A stretch of 64,000 nt of DNA, taken from Lasioglossum baleicum (lineage: Eukaryota; Arthropoda; Insecta; Hymenoptera; Halictidae). The stretch lies in the NCBI RefSeq assembly GCF_051020765.1, contig NC_134937.1, positions 16,422,947 to 16,486,946 of the forward strand, in the 5' to 3' direction. The notes beneath the pieces are model-generated. The model was not told the origin of the DNA. It ran no database searches and saw only the letters and a program-made list of their open reading frames with translations. Both the position numbers and the translations under genes were made by a program. This document shows, piece by piece, positions 1 through 12,472 of the stretch. Every line of letters begins with the position of its first letter. Within the stretch, counting starts at the first letter, position 1.

Positions 1-1016
1 ACCTCGAGGAGTGTATCCTTCGGTAATGAGGCTAAATTTTTCGTAAATATCGTGCACATTTCTTTCGCATACACCGAGACGCTACTGTGTCCCTAAATTC
101 AGCGACAGTGGCCTTGTATGGCAGTTTGTCTGGAGGGCAAAGGCGTGGACGGGATGGTCGCGCAAACTTTCGCGCCACGGAGGCATCAAGCGGAAGGGGA
201 AGACGGCTAACCAGGAAAGAGGACGAAGAAAAGGGACGGTTCGGTGGTATATGGCAACGAGGTTCGCGTGTCCCTTCGCATTCTTCGGCGACGAACGAGC
301 AAGGACGCAATCCTTGCTCGTACGATATACCGTGGACGCGCCGCAATATGTATGCCCGCATTATCTATCCTAGACTATGCGAGTTTCCGAAGCCAGCCGT
401 CTGCGCGGGGCCAAAGGTCGTAGCTCCGGTCGGCCAAGAGGTCTTTGATGATAGCTTCAGATTTCCACGGAGAAAATTGAGAGGTACAATAAACTGCGAT
501 CGCCTCGGACTTTTCTGTTTCCGGAGGACTCGTTCCGGAGGAATGCCAGCGTGAGTAATACTTATTACCGGGTATGACTGTCGGTGGGGTTGGGCAGATT
601 CTTGGACGTTGCGAATCATACGCTTCACTGGACGGTTTATCGTTCTTTCGGTCGGTCGAAACGTTCCCCGTCGAATCAATGTAACCTACCGGGGATAAGC
701 TTTCGTTTCCTTTAATCCTGCTGCTGGTCTGCCGTAGTTAACAGGCGCGTTAAGCGCCGACTCGGCGATAAAATGTTATGACCAGCGAAAATTGGAAGAT
801 CTGCGATAGCGGCATTGCAAAAATAAACTGTCTTGACGATGGGGCTGTGGGCGGGATAGCGGAGCTAAGAGGACCTAGCGCTGACTAAATAAAAGCTGTC
901 TCAAAATGACTTGGCATTTTAAATTGCGCGCCATTTTTTTTTTTGTGACGAACATAGAGTACTAATCATTGACAATCGGCATCCGGAAGTATTGAGGTTT
1001 AGTCATAGAGAATTAC
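1..1016. other. Non-coding stretch, no gene recognised
   Basis: Mixed composition, CpG-rich up to about 880 and AT-rich after that. Open frames on both strands overlap one another and carry no recognisable domain. The last 120 bases (from about 890, including a T run near 937) lie directly upstream of a mariner-type transposase remnant and may be the decayed 5' part of that element, but I could not define a terminal repeat. Confidence 0.5.
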
Positions 1017-1205
1017 ATGATCGAGCAACGCATTAAAATTGTGAAAATTCACTGCAAAAATGGGGAAAATTTTGCAGAGGTGTGGTTCGAAAAGTCCGCA
1101 CGTCTTTTGGTCATCATAACGCACCATCTCGCAACAATCTCGTCTACATTTACTTTAATGATTGAATATGGATTAGAAGAGCACAGAATTTCATTGTGTC
1201 CTTAA
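1017..1205 (+). mobile_element. Mariner-type transposase N-terminal remnant (frameshifted)
   Basis: The frame starting at the ATG at 1017 reads MIEQRIKIVKIHCKNGENF. This resembles the first helices of the helix-turn-helix domain at the N-terminus of many insect mariner/Tc1-type transposases, which often have an EQR..IVK....NGE pattern. About 25 codons later the match jumps to the next frame, which reads RTSFGHHNAPSR, like the FGRHNAPS segment that normally follows. A one-base frameshift therefore splits the domain, and the second frame stops soon after. No catalytic domain follows. Seen directly: both peptide patterns and the frame change. Known: the family pattern. Inferred: a dead fragment. 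The open frame is only 62 codons and cannot encode an active enzyme. Confidence 0.55.
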
Positions 1206-1959
1206 AGATAGTCAGAGCGTTCGTGTTCAGTAGATTTTGTTTGAAGTGTTCACAAGTCTAATCACTCACGAATTATTAATATAGTTAGAAGAAATATTCT
1301 GTTTTACTAGAATGACGTTATAGTGTATAGCCTCGGTGACATTGCCGCAGATAAGAACGTACAGTGAGCAAATCGATGACCCATTAACTCAGACTAAAGC
1401 GCTTCACTTTCTACCACTTCTTCTTACTGGAAACTACGAATGTAGGTCTCCAATAAAGAGAATTATGCATTTGTAATGCCAGGATAACTCGAGGGTTATT
1501 CAATTATGTAAATGTTGCGAAACGTGCTCAACTGTGTACTTGATCTGGTCGCCCTTGTTCGGGATTGACTTCGCATTGTAAAAGAATACGAATAAAATCT
1601 CTGTTGTTAGAACAATTATAAGTGTACGCGAAATCAAGTGTGGCCAGCACACACCAACAGATAAAAATTGATATAACCTAAGGTTCGTGCACGTATCTGT
1701 TCTTCATATTCCCACAGGTACAGTACACCTATAATGGAAAGGTACATTCTTGCAGATACTCAGGTAGGAGGGAAAATAACAGGTCAATCACGTTACATTG
1801 ATGAAATAAGAGAATCGTGACCTGAAAATGAGCAGAAACAGCCGGTGGGTTATTACATTCTAATGCTCTTCTTGGACGTATTCCGTCTTAACAAGAATCC
1901 CGCGTTTTTTGTGTCAGCCAATATCCCCTTCAACTCCGTTTCTCTATTATTAAACTGAA

Positions 1960-2030
1960 AATAAGATTCTCTTCATTTATAAAGGAACGTTCAATTTACA
2001 AAATGGATTCGAGCACAGTAGAATTTTAAA
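1960..2030 (+). repeat. Diverged local duplication, copy 1
   Basis: This copy starts at AATAAGATT and ends near GTAGAATTTTA. The same order of blocks (AATAAGATT, TCAATTTA, an ATTCGAG run, ACAGTAGAAT) recurs 239 bases downstream with substitutions and small indels. It is AT-rich and shows no coding potential. Confidence 0.55.
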
Positions 2031-2198
2031 AGCGGTGGTGTCCCCCCAAACCTGAATTGTGTTAGTTTATCATAGGGATTCCTACCCGTACTCTTTCAGA
2101 TCGTGCAAGTCTGAATAAAATTCGGTTCGAACAACTGTATGAGAGACGACGAATTCACTCGCGTATAACCGACGTGGCAGTCAACGTGATAAACGAGG

Positions 2199-2264
2199 AA
2201 TAAGATTTTTTATTTTCTAAGAGGTCAATTTAAAAAAAATGATTCGAGAACAGTAGAATATTAG
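2199..2264 (+). repeat. Diverged local duplication, copy 2
   Basis: Direct-orientation partner of the 1960-2030 copy. The shared blocks AATAAGATT, TCAATTTA, ATTCGAG and CAGTAGAAT appear in the same order. The copies differ at many positions, so the duplication is old. Confidence 0.55.
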
Positions 2265-4815
2265 GGATGAATGTGAGAATCCATGGCGACTTTTGCGGCA
2301 AAAACGCCGATCATAAAGAGTTTACAAGAATTCAGACTTTCGGCGCGGTGAGTAAACCACCCCCTCGTACACGCGTGCATTACGCCTCAAAGTGGCTCTT
2401 TATTGTCCCGCGATAAACGGTCCATAAAGCCGTAAACGCGATAAAACTGTGTACGATTCATGTGCACGGTATAAATAGTCACGAAGGTTCTTTCACCGCG
2501 GAACGAAAATACGTTCGCACCCATGCAAACGTACCAATCTCTCGCGACGTTCCGCCGCGCTTAAATCAACAGCCTAGCCGGTTGTACATCTCCCCGTGGA
2601 CATTCTTTTTCTCTACACTCGGCATGGACGATCGCAAAGAAAGTCGGCGTATCGCCCGGCCCGGTCGCCGTTCGTGACGTGGCCAGATATGTACAACGCT
2701 GTTGGATCGAAGAGCAAACGGAACGTTGCGAGACACTGTGTTGAATCGGAAACGCGCGGCCTTTAAAGCGAGGTAACAGCCTCTTTTCTGTTCGGTGAGG
2801 CATCAATCACTGCCGAAGCTGACGTGAAATTAGTTAGTCCCTCCAGGCCACGTCCCGCGCTGTCAGTAACGCCACTACCTTGCGTCTGATGATGACACTA
2901 CCGGTTCCGATAGCTATCGAATACTGCTTCCGTAGTCTGCTATTAATTTGCAGACTTAATGCACGATAATTGGTAGATTAAATCGAAAACAGTAAATATA
3001 TTTAGAGAATTTGAAGACACTGTTCTTTTATTCTCAACTTTCTAAAGTTATTAGCAAATAAATTGCTACTTCTGTAGTATATTATTATTAGATTGCATGT
3101 GTGATCATCTGTTCATTATTGTTTGCCATTTGCCATTTTAAAAAACTAGTTCGAATTGGCATTGAATGCATTGATCGAAAACGAAATAAATTCTCGGGAC
3201 AACCTAGTCAAAGAGTAGAAACTTCAGAAGCAGAGACTCGGGTAATTCTTTCGAGGAAATAATAAAGTCTGCAAGTGGTATTCATATCACTCGAACAGCT
3301 AGATTCCTGGAAGTACTCTGTATGTACATAATCGCGAGAACATTCTTTAGAGTGTATACTACTATTATGTCCATACCATTATTATACTTAATTTTCGCTA
3401 TCACTTTATGTCTTTTATTGAGAATGGTCAGTTCTCTTCACACAATCATTTCCGACAATTACGAAAGAAAAGTAGTATAGTTCTCATTTATCTCACGATA
3501 AATGCATCTATCAACTAAATCGTCTGGCTCAGTGTTTGCCAAAACATGTATACTATTCATTAAAATGTCGATTAATATTTACCGTAGTGTGCGTAGGGTA
3601 AACTCAATTTATTTAGTACTTTCGCACAAGAGCGTCCTTGTATGTTTAATAATTGTTACCGGGAGCGATTCGGCGAAAAACATTTAAAAAGTATAATTAC
3701 AGCGGCGCCCGTACGCCATCCATAATCTTTCAAATTAATTGAAACCGCTTTTTCACGAGGATTTCGCGAGAGCAGGATGAAACAGGAGAGCCCAAAGCCG
3801 ATTTCAACATCCCACGGGCGATAAATATTCCCGTTGTCCGTTCCTTCCTCGGCTCGATCATTCTTCTCCGCCGGGGGCAGCGTCAAAACGTCCACTCGTA
3901 AAAATTTCCCCGACGCGAGTGGCCGGGCGCGCTCGAGATAAGGCGTGTGCACGAAAAAACCGTCCGTGGTGCTCGCGGTGCCGGCCGTCAGACGGCCGAA
4001 GGAACACGGCAATCTCGAAAACGGTTCTGACACTAATGTATGCGGGCATCCGAGAACAAGACACCCGAATTCTTATACGGTTGCACGGTCATCGCGAGCG
4101 GGATTTTCACGGTGGATGTGGCCCGGGCTCTGTACGCGCGCACATCTCGACGCACCCTTCCCCGGAGCCACTGCAACATTAACCCCTTGTGCTACCATTT
4201 ATTTCTTGGTTACTGTGGTGAGAACTTCTTTGTCGTTAATAGTTTATAAGAAGAAGGAAGTTTATCTACAGAGCGTCTCAAAAATCCTATCTTGAAAGGA
4301 GTAGGATTCCTGAGGTCATTTGCAGTAACTCTCTTATATTCTTTCTATATTATGTATTTCATTTTTATATGCCCCTCTCCAAGGAACACAATATCTACAA
4401 TTTGAAGTACCTCGATTTAAAAAAGTTATATGGTACAGTCCAAATAATAGAAAATACATATGCAAAACCTCGATACAAAACAGTCGTTCGATGTCTTTAC
4501 AAAGACTTTCAAATAAGACCTCAAAAATGACGCTTTAGACCAGAAGACCCCCTCAAAAGCTGGATGCTGGTCCCCGGCAGGGGCGAATAAAAGCCGGGCT
4601 GCACGAGGATTCCTCCATTTCCCGGGGAGATCCCGGACAATGAAAGAGGGCGCACGGTCTGGCAGGTCAGAGACGGGAGTCAACGTTGGTTGTGTCGGCG
4701 GAAACGCGAGCGCTGGCGATGGACACGCGGGAAAAGAGGCCTAGCTCCGTGGCACCTGCAACACCTGCTTGGCAGAGGCAACTTTCCGCGAGCAACGCTG
4801 GACGCCTCCCTCCCA

Positions 4816-4831
4816 CTCTCTCTCTCTCTCT
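4816..4831 (+). repeat. (CT)8 microsatellite
   Basis: Eight perfect CT units in a pyrimidine-rich tract. Confidence 0.9.
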
Positions 4832-5007
4832 TTCCTCTCCTTCTCTATGCTTCTCTTTGTGAGGTCCACGCCTCCCACGTGGTGCGAGTGTCTGCGCCCG
4901 GCCGGCGTGTACACAGCTCTGTAGAAGTTGTGTACCTACGTACTCGGCCTGTGCACGTATGCACGACATCAGGTGGGAACACGACATGCTGCCTGCTGCA
5001 CATTGCA

Positions 5008-5066
5008 GTCGACTCGACTCGACTCGACTCTACTCGACTCTACTCGACTCAGCTTGACTCGAGTCA
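5008..5066 (+). repeat. CGACT/CTACT pentanucleotide array
   Basis: About ten pentamer units, mostly CGACT with interspersed CTACT, ending in a GACTCGAGTC palindrome. The later units are diverged. Because CGACT and AGTCG both occur, the 3' end (GACTCGAGTCAAGTCG) can also fold back on the array. Confidence 0.9.
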
Positions 5067-5429
5067 AGTCGTTGCCGAGAGCTGCATATGCCCCACGAGA
5101 AACCTGTATTTAATCGAGGCGCGTTTCTAGAAGGCGATAATTTACGCGCTCTACGTGTTGCGAAATAGCTGGCTTCTCGTTATTACGGCCGGCCGAGTTT
5201 GTTCGCGGGATTTTTGACAAAATAGTGGGGACGAGCATAATGAACGCAGCAACGATTCCTGCTCCTGTGCGTGGAGCAACGCGTCGATGTTGTGACACGT
5301 CGATAGCCTGACAGTTTCGGTAGTTTCCATTTAAAATGCTCCTTAATAAGCAGGCTTAATACTATGGAATATCAACATTTTCAAAAATAAGAAATTTATT
5401 TTGGAATGTAATGTACATTTTAACTATGT

Positions 5430-5514
5430 CCCTCGAGTCTCGATTATCCATCGGGCCTTAATTTTTCTGGGCTGTTTGTCTGCCGATCAAGCTGGTTAAT
5501 CGAGGTCCTACCTT
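5430..5514. mobile_element. Short pogo/Tigger-like terminal-repeat remnant
   Basis: The right edge (5494-5512) reads, on the minus strand, GGTAGGACCTCGATTAACC, similar to the CAGT(A/G)G.ACCTCGATTA ends typical of pogo/Tigger-like elements. The left edge (5438-5449) reads TCTCGATTATCC in the opposing orientation, so the pair forms an imperfect inverted repeat. The terminal CAG is not preserved and there is no transposase. Assignment to the pogo/Tigger group rests on the end motif alone. Confidence 0.4.
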
Positions 5515-7170
5515 ATTACCATATTGCATTTTTGAGGGCACTTTCCACAATATCGCGATTATGTGATACAAAATAAAAGTTATATTAATGAAAAGTATGT
5601 TTTAGAAATATTTCAGGATTTTTGTGCACTATGAGTGCAGAAGGATCCACAGTGTAATTATAATATCACAATCTTTCGATATTACGAATGTATCGCGTAT
5701 GTATATCGACAATCTACATGGTCCTGTGAGGGATAGAAATTTCTATCAGGGCTTGCCATGGTCATCACTAGATCTAACAAATGCAAACGTGATGTATTCC
5801 CTTTGACATTCTACAAATTCCCTTCGGAACATTCCTCTGTATCTTTGAGAATATATTGAGGACAGATAGATTTCACCTCAAAATAAAAGATAACATTGCT
5901 TTCGATATTAGGTAATACTTCAACTACTAAACCTCCATCCTAATATAAATCCCCAGAATCACATTCTAGGTTCAAGGAGACATAATAAAAATTAATTTTT
6001 GTTGCACTACAATCGAAAAAAGATATTTCAAAGCTTCCGGGTTTCAGGCGAAAATGTCCTCTGTCCTAGATTAATTTTACAAATGGCAGCTTACGAAGCA
6101 GAGGTATTCCAAATTTGTTCTATGTTTCTTGCAAAGTGTGAAACACAAGACCCACCTGATGGGACACTGTTGCGAGCACCGACATTTATCAAGATCGAAT
6201 AAACTGGAGCGTCTCGTACACAATTGACAATTTCCACAAGATCAGCTCGCCGATAGATGCTCATCCGGGATTTAAATTTCACAAACAATCTCACCGCTAA
6301 CGAGCGTATGTATTGCGTTGGCGGCGACGACGACGTTGCAAAGCAGACAGACGGTTCGATCAGTATACCTCGAGCGGTCAGAATCCGCCCATAGGAGAAG
6401 TCGTGTAGATCGGCTGGGATAATCGAGCGACGGTGGTGTCGCATAAAGTAGAAACCCGCCGCGGGGTTGTTGCGGGCGCGAACAAAGAACGGAAGTGCGC
6501 GGGAATCGATGTATGTACTTCCTCCGGCTGGTTCTATATGCGACTCGGTGCACGCGGCGCGTGCGTCACTTATCGCGATTACGCACGCCTCTGTGTGTAC
6601 ACACATACGCGTTCTACGCGTGAGTCGCGTGAAACACGAAACGGAAATCCCTGCACGAAGATCCGTGGGCTGTGTTCGCGGCGGACAGCGTGGAACCACG
6701 CGCGTGTACAAGCTTCGTACGGCCGTACGCGCTCGCTCGCAAGCAACAGCGCACGCGACGAACGCCGCGCCGGCAACATAAAGTCTCCATTTAATATCTT
6801 TACGAGACCCGCTGAAAATGATGAGGTTTCCTGTTTTTTAATAATGTGCCCGCGTGCACCTGAGCCTCGTAATTCTCGCCTTGGCGCGCCCCTCTTCCTA
6901 GAGGAAAAGTTGTTCCCCGCCTTTCGCCCCACTATACTCCCTTCGTCGCGTGCTATTCCCCCACTTATCCTTTCATCCCCACCATAGTTAGTCTACCTTC
7001 ATGCTCGTCCTTTTATACCTCGCCCTAGGTTCCCTTTCGGAAATCTTTCGTCAGTCCTTTCGCAGGTTCTACGATTTTCTCAGACCCGTATTATATCTTT
7101 TATTCCTGCGGCAGCAGGTGTTATTGTATTATCTGACCCCCGTCTCTCGCACCCGTTTCACGTTCTAACC

Positions 7171-7199
7171 CTTCCTTCCACCCTTCCTTCCTTCCTTCC
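7171..7199 (+). repeat. CTTC-rich microsatellite
   Basis: CTTC tetramers with one CACC interruption, inside a wider pyrimidine-rich tract. Confidence 0.8.
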
Positions 7200-10100
7200 G
7201 CCACCACAACGATTACCGTTCGCATTCCGAGTTACCGTCCTTCTCCCTTTTTCCCGCGAAGAGGATCGCACTCATCCTTTCGGCTGCGCTCGTAGATTCT
7301 CGTTCTCGTGGCTCTCGTTTTGCGTTCCGACTCGCGCCTCCGCTCTATCCCCCCAATCCACCTATCCGGTCTGTGTCTTTTTTCAAAGTAAGCCACCTAC
7401 CGGGGCTGTCGCGCTCTCCGCCTGACTTTGCAAATCCTTCGGTAAGCAAGAATCGCGTGTCTGAATCCGCGAGGATCGGCCATTTTTCTCGGCGCGCGAC
7501 CCCGTTCCTTGCCCCCGAGATCATTCCTCGCGTATTTATTCCACGCCGATTTTCCTCGGGACGTTATCCCGACGTTGTTTCTCATTTTGATGATGAATAG
7601 CTGGCGAAGCTTCTCGACGATGTTGGGGGTAGAGTCGCGAGTTAACTATGGAGATAAAGTTGACCTTCGAGGATCTGTGGTTGCGGCCCTGATCAAGTGG
7701 TTGATGAACAGTGCATTGATGTATACTTGCACAGAGAACTAGAGAACATGGTACAATCAGTGCAAATTGTGACGTTTGTGGGTTTTATTCTCTTTCTTCT
7801 TTCTTGTCGCTAGACTGCGAATCTTGTAGGTAGCACAATTTTTCTCGAGCTCTGCATTTTTCTTAAACCCTAATAAAAATTACAAGAATAGCAGAACGAC
7901 AGATATGTTAGTTAAAATGAGACTGATTTTGATCATAACAAAATATAAACAAACATGAAAATTACGAGGATCTGTAAACAGTGTATACATAAATATAACG
8001 AGTGCATTGAAGTAACTAAAATCGTTTGTAGTATGCAATTGTGTACACAATAATATCAGATGACCAAACTCAGAGTCCGCGTATTTTCTTTCTGAAAAAA
8101 TGCAGCAACACTCACCGAAAAATATGCAGCGAAAAATCACACATGAATTATCCTCGGTTATTTTAGCGGCTCGCGGTGGTTTCTACGATCGCCAGCAGCG
8201 TCGTCGCCGTGCATTTACAAATTCGTGTGTCCGCGGCCAAAATTACCACGAACAACGGGTCGCAAAAACCGCACGATACTCGGTTCTAATAAAACGAATC
8301 GCAGCCCGGTGATTTAAATTCCGCACGTGTCCAGGGCCGAAAAAAGCTCGGGAGAGCGTTTCCCTTTTTTCTGTGGCGTGCGCAAGGACGAGATACTGGG
8401 CAGCCCGGCGCGGTTCATTTTATCACGGTGACCGGCGGTGACCGGCGGTGTGACCGTCGGTATCGGCGCGCCGTTCAGGAATTCCTGGACACACCCCACC
8501 GTTTAGGGGCGGCCGAACTTCCGGATGCCTCAGCGACACGTTTTTTCGCCGTTAGGATCCACGGCGACGCGTAAATCATGCGCAGCGTATTCTCACCGTG
8601 GAGGCCACCTCGTTCCGGGAAATCTCTTCCGACAGCCTTAGCCGGCGGCCAATTAAAATACCCACGTTGCCGAAAAACTTGAGGAACAACCCGAACCCCT
8701 CCGACCATCTCCTCCTCCTCGGGAACCGCGCGTCGTTCGACCAGTGATGCGCGAACTTTGCAACAGCGTTGATAAATCTCATCCGGCTCGTGACAGATTT
8801 CTGCAAAAAAATTCGGAAACACGTGTGCGCTCGCATTCATGGCCCCGGCGCTACCCTCCCCGCACTGGGGCGAGCCTTCTGAGAATCATTAACGTTACCC
8901 GAGCGCGGATCGTTGAATCTAATTAATCGAACGATCGGCTAGGCGCGCGCCCACATATGCTCGATTCGCGCGGACTGAATTCTTCGTTTATCCGGAACAA
9001 CACTGTCGGAATAACCAATTTGTCGAACTCGACATTGAACTCCTATTATGCAAATTCATAACCGGATGCCAAATTAGAACTAAATTAAACTGTGAGAAAG
9101 TTAGGATACATTAACTCTCTAATTTATTTTAACCCTCTGTGGTTTACCTGAAAGTTCACTCTTGAATTTCTTTCGTACCAATATTTATCTTTTCACGTTC
9201 CAATGATTATATATTAAAATACGGTCTTCAATATGTATTCCAAAATTTTTTTAGATTTTTTCAGAGCCTAAAATAGTAAAAAAATTATACTTTTAAATAG
9301 CGTCATGTTGCAAGGACTATGAAAAACAGATTATTTTTTTATTATTGAGTAATTGATTGATATAATTGATTAATTATTTTTTAGATATCTTAGATAGGAG
9401 TCGTCGAATTTTCTTTGATTTTATCTTGTGTTTTATCTAAAATGGAATATCACTTTCAGATGTGAATTTTTCTAAAAAAAACTCTTAGAAAAGTATCCTT
9501 GTATTTTTCTAAATAAATAACGTAATTTCAAGAGGAACACCGTGTACATAACCAGGAAACGCGTGATTAATTCTATATTTGTGCAGGGATAAAGCTGAAA
9601 AGGCGAACGAGACCGACGAGAAATTGGACGCAATACTTTTATCCCGGATAAATCTCTGAAATAACAGACCGTACGTCGCGGCGGTTCGTTTATAATTTCC
9701 TGCGCTTTTAATTCCGAAAGCGCGCCGACGTCCGCGCCGCGTTTTGAAAATAACGGGCACGCCATTCCCGCGATAATATAACATAAAATTTCCTTTTTTT
9801 TTTATTTCGGCCCGTGCTACGCCGCCGGCGACGCGTCGCGGTCCCGCTTTTTGAGCAGCGGTAAAACATTTGATGAAATATCGCGGTTGTGTGGCCGAAA
9901 AAAAGACCGTTGATTTCTGGTCCTTTTTCCATAGCACTGGCCGGGACTTCGGACCGCGCGATAAGCGAACGCCCCCCGCGACCGATGATGTAGCGGCGTA
10001 ATTTCGCGGTTTGCAAAACTTTCGGCCGAGCGTTTGCCTTGTCTGCAGTTTACACCGCGTTGTAATTGATATAATTTTTTGGCGACTGATTCCGGCGGTG

Positions 10101-10802
10101 GATCGGCCACAGAGCCGATACGCAGAAAAACACCGATCTACCGTGTTTAATGAAACGTTCAGTTCCGTTCGTGGCGAAACGAGAGTCGAAAGTTCCTGCG
10201 ATTAAATGGAAATTAATTAAATCTGACAGCGAAGCAGCTACAAAGTAATCGTTGCGATATGCCCGTCTAGAAAGTTTCATTAGAGCGAGCATATTTACTG
10301 TGAACGCCGGTGCGACTAACAAATCATGGGAACGCGTCAATGGACGCGCTCATTAATTTTCAATGAAAGAGGTGTACGAAACGACCTTTCATTAGGATAC
10401 ACTTCACATTTAATTCAACACTCGCTCGTCGAGAGCGCGAGGTAACGATGTAAATCGTGCGCGTCAGGTGTGTCACCAGTTCACGCACGTACGCAGATAA
10501 GATTCTGCTTTTTATTTTAATTAGAACGACTTTACAAAGTAGCCACTTCTGGTGGAAGAATGCTTGAAACGTTTGTATGTATTTATATCTGGAAATCTTT
10601 TAGCCACTTATATAAATATTGCCTGTACCACATCAAGGTGGAGCGTAGAGTCGCTAGATGAGGAGAATTAATTAACTCGGATTGAGGGGAAAAAGTTACC
10701 CACTCTCTTCCAGTATCGGATTAGTCACATGATATTGTGGCACATGCACGACAGAGACAGAGCGCGCCCCCGAAAACTTCCGAATAGAGACAAAAGTCTT
10801 AA

Positions 10803-10821
10803 TCTCTCTCTCTCTCTCTCT
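10803..10821 (+). repeat. CT/TC microsatellite
   Basis: About nine perfect TC units. Confidence 0.9.
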
Positions 10822-10867
10822 TGCAACTTCTGACGTCAGTGAATCCCGCATACATTTTCATATTATC

Positions 10868-11079
10868 TTAACCCTCTTACCCCGCATAAAAGAGACCAGG
10901 ATAATAATTCATCCATTTTTGTATATTTATCCATATTTGTTGTCCATATTTCTTTAAAATGTAACGTCACATTTTAAAGAAATACATTTCACAACATAGA
11001 CATTCATAGTATAGACATTCACAGTATGTGAAAATAGTGAATGGGTGAATTTTTATCCCGAGGATCGTATATGGGTTAA
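10868..11079. mobile_element. TTAA-bounded miniature element with central hairpin
   Basis: The element is 212 bp and bounded by TTAA on both sides. The outermost bases form TTAACCC...GGGTTAA. The subterminal segments are also inverted: AGGATAATAATTCATCCATT on the left matches the reverse complement of the right side at 17 of 20 positions. In the middle, 10948-10962 and 10969-10983 form a perfect 15-bp hairpin around the 6-base loop AACGTC. There is no open frame of note. TTAA target sites with CCC at the ends are characteristic of piggyBac-type transposons, so this is probably a non-autonomous (MITE) relative. The family assignment is inferred, the structure is seen. Confidence 0.65.
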
Positions 11080-12310
11080 GTGACTTTTTATAATTCGTAA
11101 ATTTGATAGAAAAATTGTCGGATGTCATGAATACTACGCGTTACAAGCTTAATGGCATGCACAAAATTCACTCGACTTTCCTTACGTGAAATACCAACTT
11201 CTATTTATTTTACATTACAAATATTTGGTTGCGAACTCGTAAAGGAAACCATTAAACAACTGCCTCTTTTATACACCTACTGACATTAGTCTGCCATATG
11301 AATTACTGACGGCCGATCGAGTAATTCTATAAAAAAAGAGATCAGCGCAATCGGAGATTCTATCGAAATCAATGCTCGGATTGCTGAATCGGCCGCGGTG
11401 GGCTTAACGGCCATAATAAAAAAATACCTCTATCCCCTAATCACACTAATATCTTTTTCACGGTTGATCCGAAAAATCCGTAAGCCGGAAAGTCAGCCAT
11501 CAACGGTCCGAGCGGATGATTCATTCATCGAAATCGCTTCTCATGACGATTAACGGGGACCGGCGCAGCGGGCGTTGGATTAAAAGCGGTCGGAACGTTG
11601 AAATTTTCACGGCCAATATTCGGAGTTACACGTAGTCGGGGAACACGGACACACTAACATCCCCCTCGTGGAAACGAGCATAACAGTATGTATCCCCGTA
11701 GCTGGATCCGGCATGCAGGTCCAGGTATTTTGGATCGTTGTTCGTGGATGCAAGCATGGCTTCGAGGGCGAGCAAGAGGGAAAGAGAGCTCGACGCCACA
11801 ATGCTATTGTGTTCCGACCGGCATAATGGCGGCCGGCATTATAAATGAAACGTCTGCAACTAATTTGGGACAAGGCGTAGCGGCGGGATCGTTTCGAAGG
11901 ACCGCCGGGCGTCGTTTACACCGCGTACAACTATGTCCCCCGTGTTCTCGTTTGCGGACGCGAGAACCCGCCGCGCGCCCTTTCGCCCTACAGCAATTTT
12001 CACCGACTAACTAATAAGCAGTAGCTTTTTAAGGCATTACTCGGATAACTGTTCCCTTCGCTTCAGTCGTTTCATTCATTTCGTCCCTCGCTGCGTTCTT
12101 GCTGCTGCCATTCAGATTTGATTCAGAAAACCAGGGAAATTGAAATCTGAGGTTAAGGAGAACTGTCGTGTAACCATAGCGACGACAAGTGATTTTTAAG
12201 AATTTTTTGAGAACAACGATATTAGGCATTTTTGGCATGTAGATAAATAATACAATTTTCGTAATTGTCGACAATGGAAATAAATCTTATTTTTTTGTCT
12301 CATTTTATGC
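11080..12310. other. Non-coding stretch, no gene recognised
   Basis: AT-rich to about 11350, CpG-rich at about 11360-12010, then AT-rich. Open frames at 11607-11873 (minus) and 11688-12014 (plus) overlap and show no recognisable domain. Confidence 0.5.
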
Positions 12311-12472
12311 CAGATTCTTGATTTTTAATTTACAAATTATTCATCGTTCAGATTCTTAATTTACAAATTATTCATCGTTCAGATTCTTAATTTACAAATT
12401 ATTCATCGTTCAGATTCTTAATTTACAAATTATTCATCGTTCAGATTCTTAATTTACAAATTATTCATCGTT
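12311..12472 (+). repeat. 31-bp minisatellite, four perfect units plus one diverged
   Basis: Units at 12349, 12380, 12411 and 12442 are identical 31-mers that begin CAGATTCTTAATTTAC and end ATTCATCGTT. An upstream fifth unit (12311-12348) has a few extra T residues and one change. The perfect identity of the four units points to recent expansion or homogenisation. There are no unique spacers between the repeats, so it is not a CRISPR array. Confidence 0.95.

Larger units (their letters stand above)
1206..4178. other. Non-coding stretch with AT-rich and CpG-rich blocks
   Basis: AT-rich at about 1206-2330 and 2940-3700, GC/CpG-rich at about 2340-2900 and 3700-4178. Apart from the diverged repeat pair at 1960 and 2199 I see no gene, RNA or element. 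Two mutually overlapping plus-strand frames and two minus-strand frames at 3.65-4.3 kb lie in CpG-rich DNA and have no domain I recognise. Confidence 0.5.
4179..5429. other. Non-coding stretch with a solitary TTAACCC end
   Basis: Begins with TTAACCCCTTGTGCTACC, which resembles one end of the TTAA-bounded elements found elsewhere in the window, but no opposing end was found. About 4300-4560 is AT-rich. About 4560-5300 is GC-richer and contains two simple repeats listed separately. No gene recognised. Confidence 0.45.
5515..10867. other. Non-coding stretch, no gene recognised
   Basis: AT-rich at about 5515-6240, 7750-8140 and 9000-9560, CpG-rich in between (6240-7650, 8140-8960 and 9560-10460). 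The CpG-rich blocks contain long overlapping open frames on both strands (for example 206 codons on the minus strand at 6091-6711) with no domain I recognise. A short GGTGACCGGC tandem occurs at about 8427-8461. A solitary TTAACCCTCTGTGG end lies at 9129. No RNA gene seen. Confidence 0.5.

Noticed and set aside
2930..2965. AGTCTGC...GCAGACT short palindrome around TATTAATTT
   Set aside because: It resembles the miniature-element ends only superficially, with seven-base arms and no TATGCA segment or partner.
6091..6987. Frames of 206 codons (minus) and 184 codons (plus)
   Set aside because: Mutually overlapping, arginine-rich as expected from CpG-rich DNA, no domain.
12311..12472. Regularly repeated 31-mers considered as a CRISPR array
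   Set aside because: Units are contiguous with no unique spacers, and the sequence context is eukaryotic, so it is a minisatellite.
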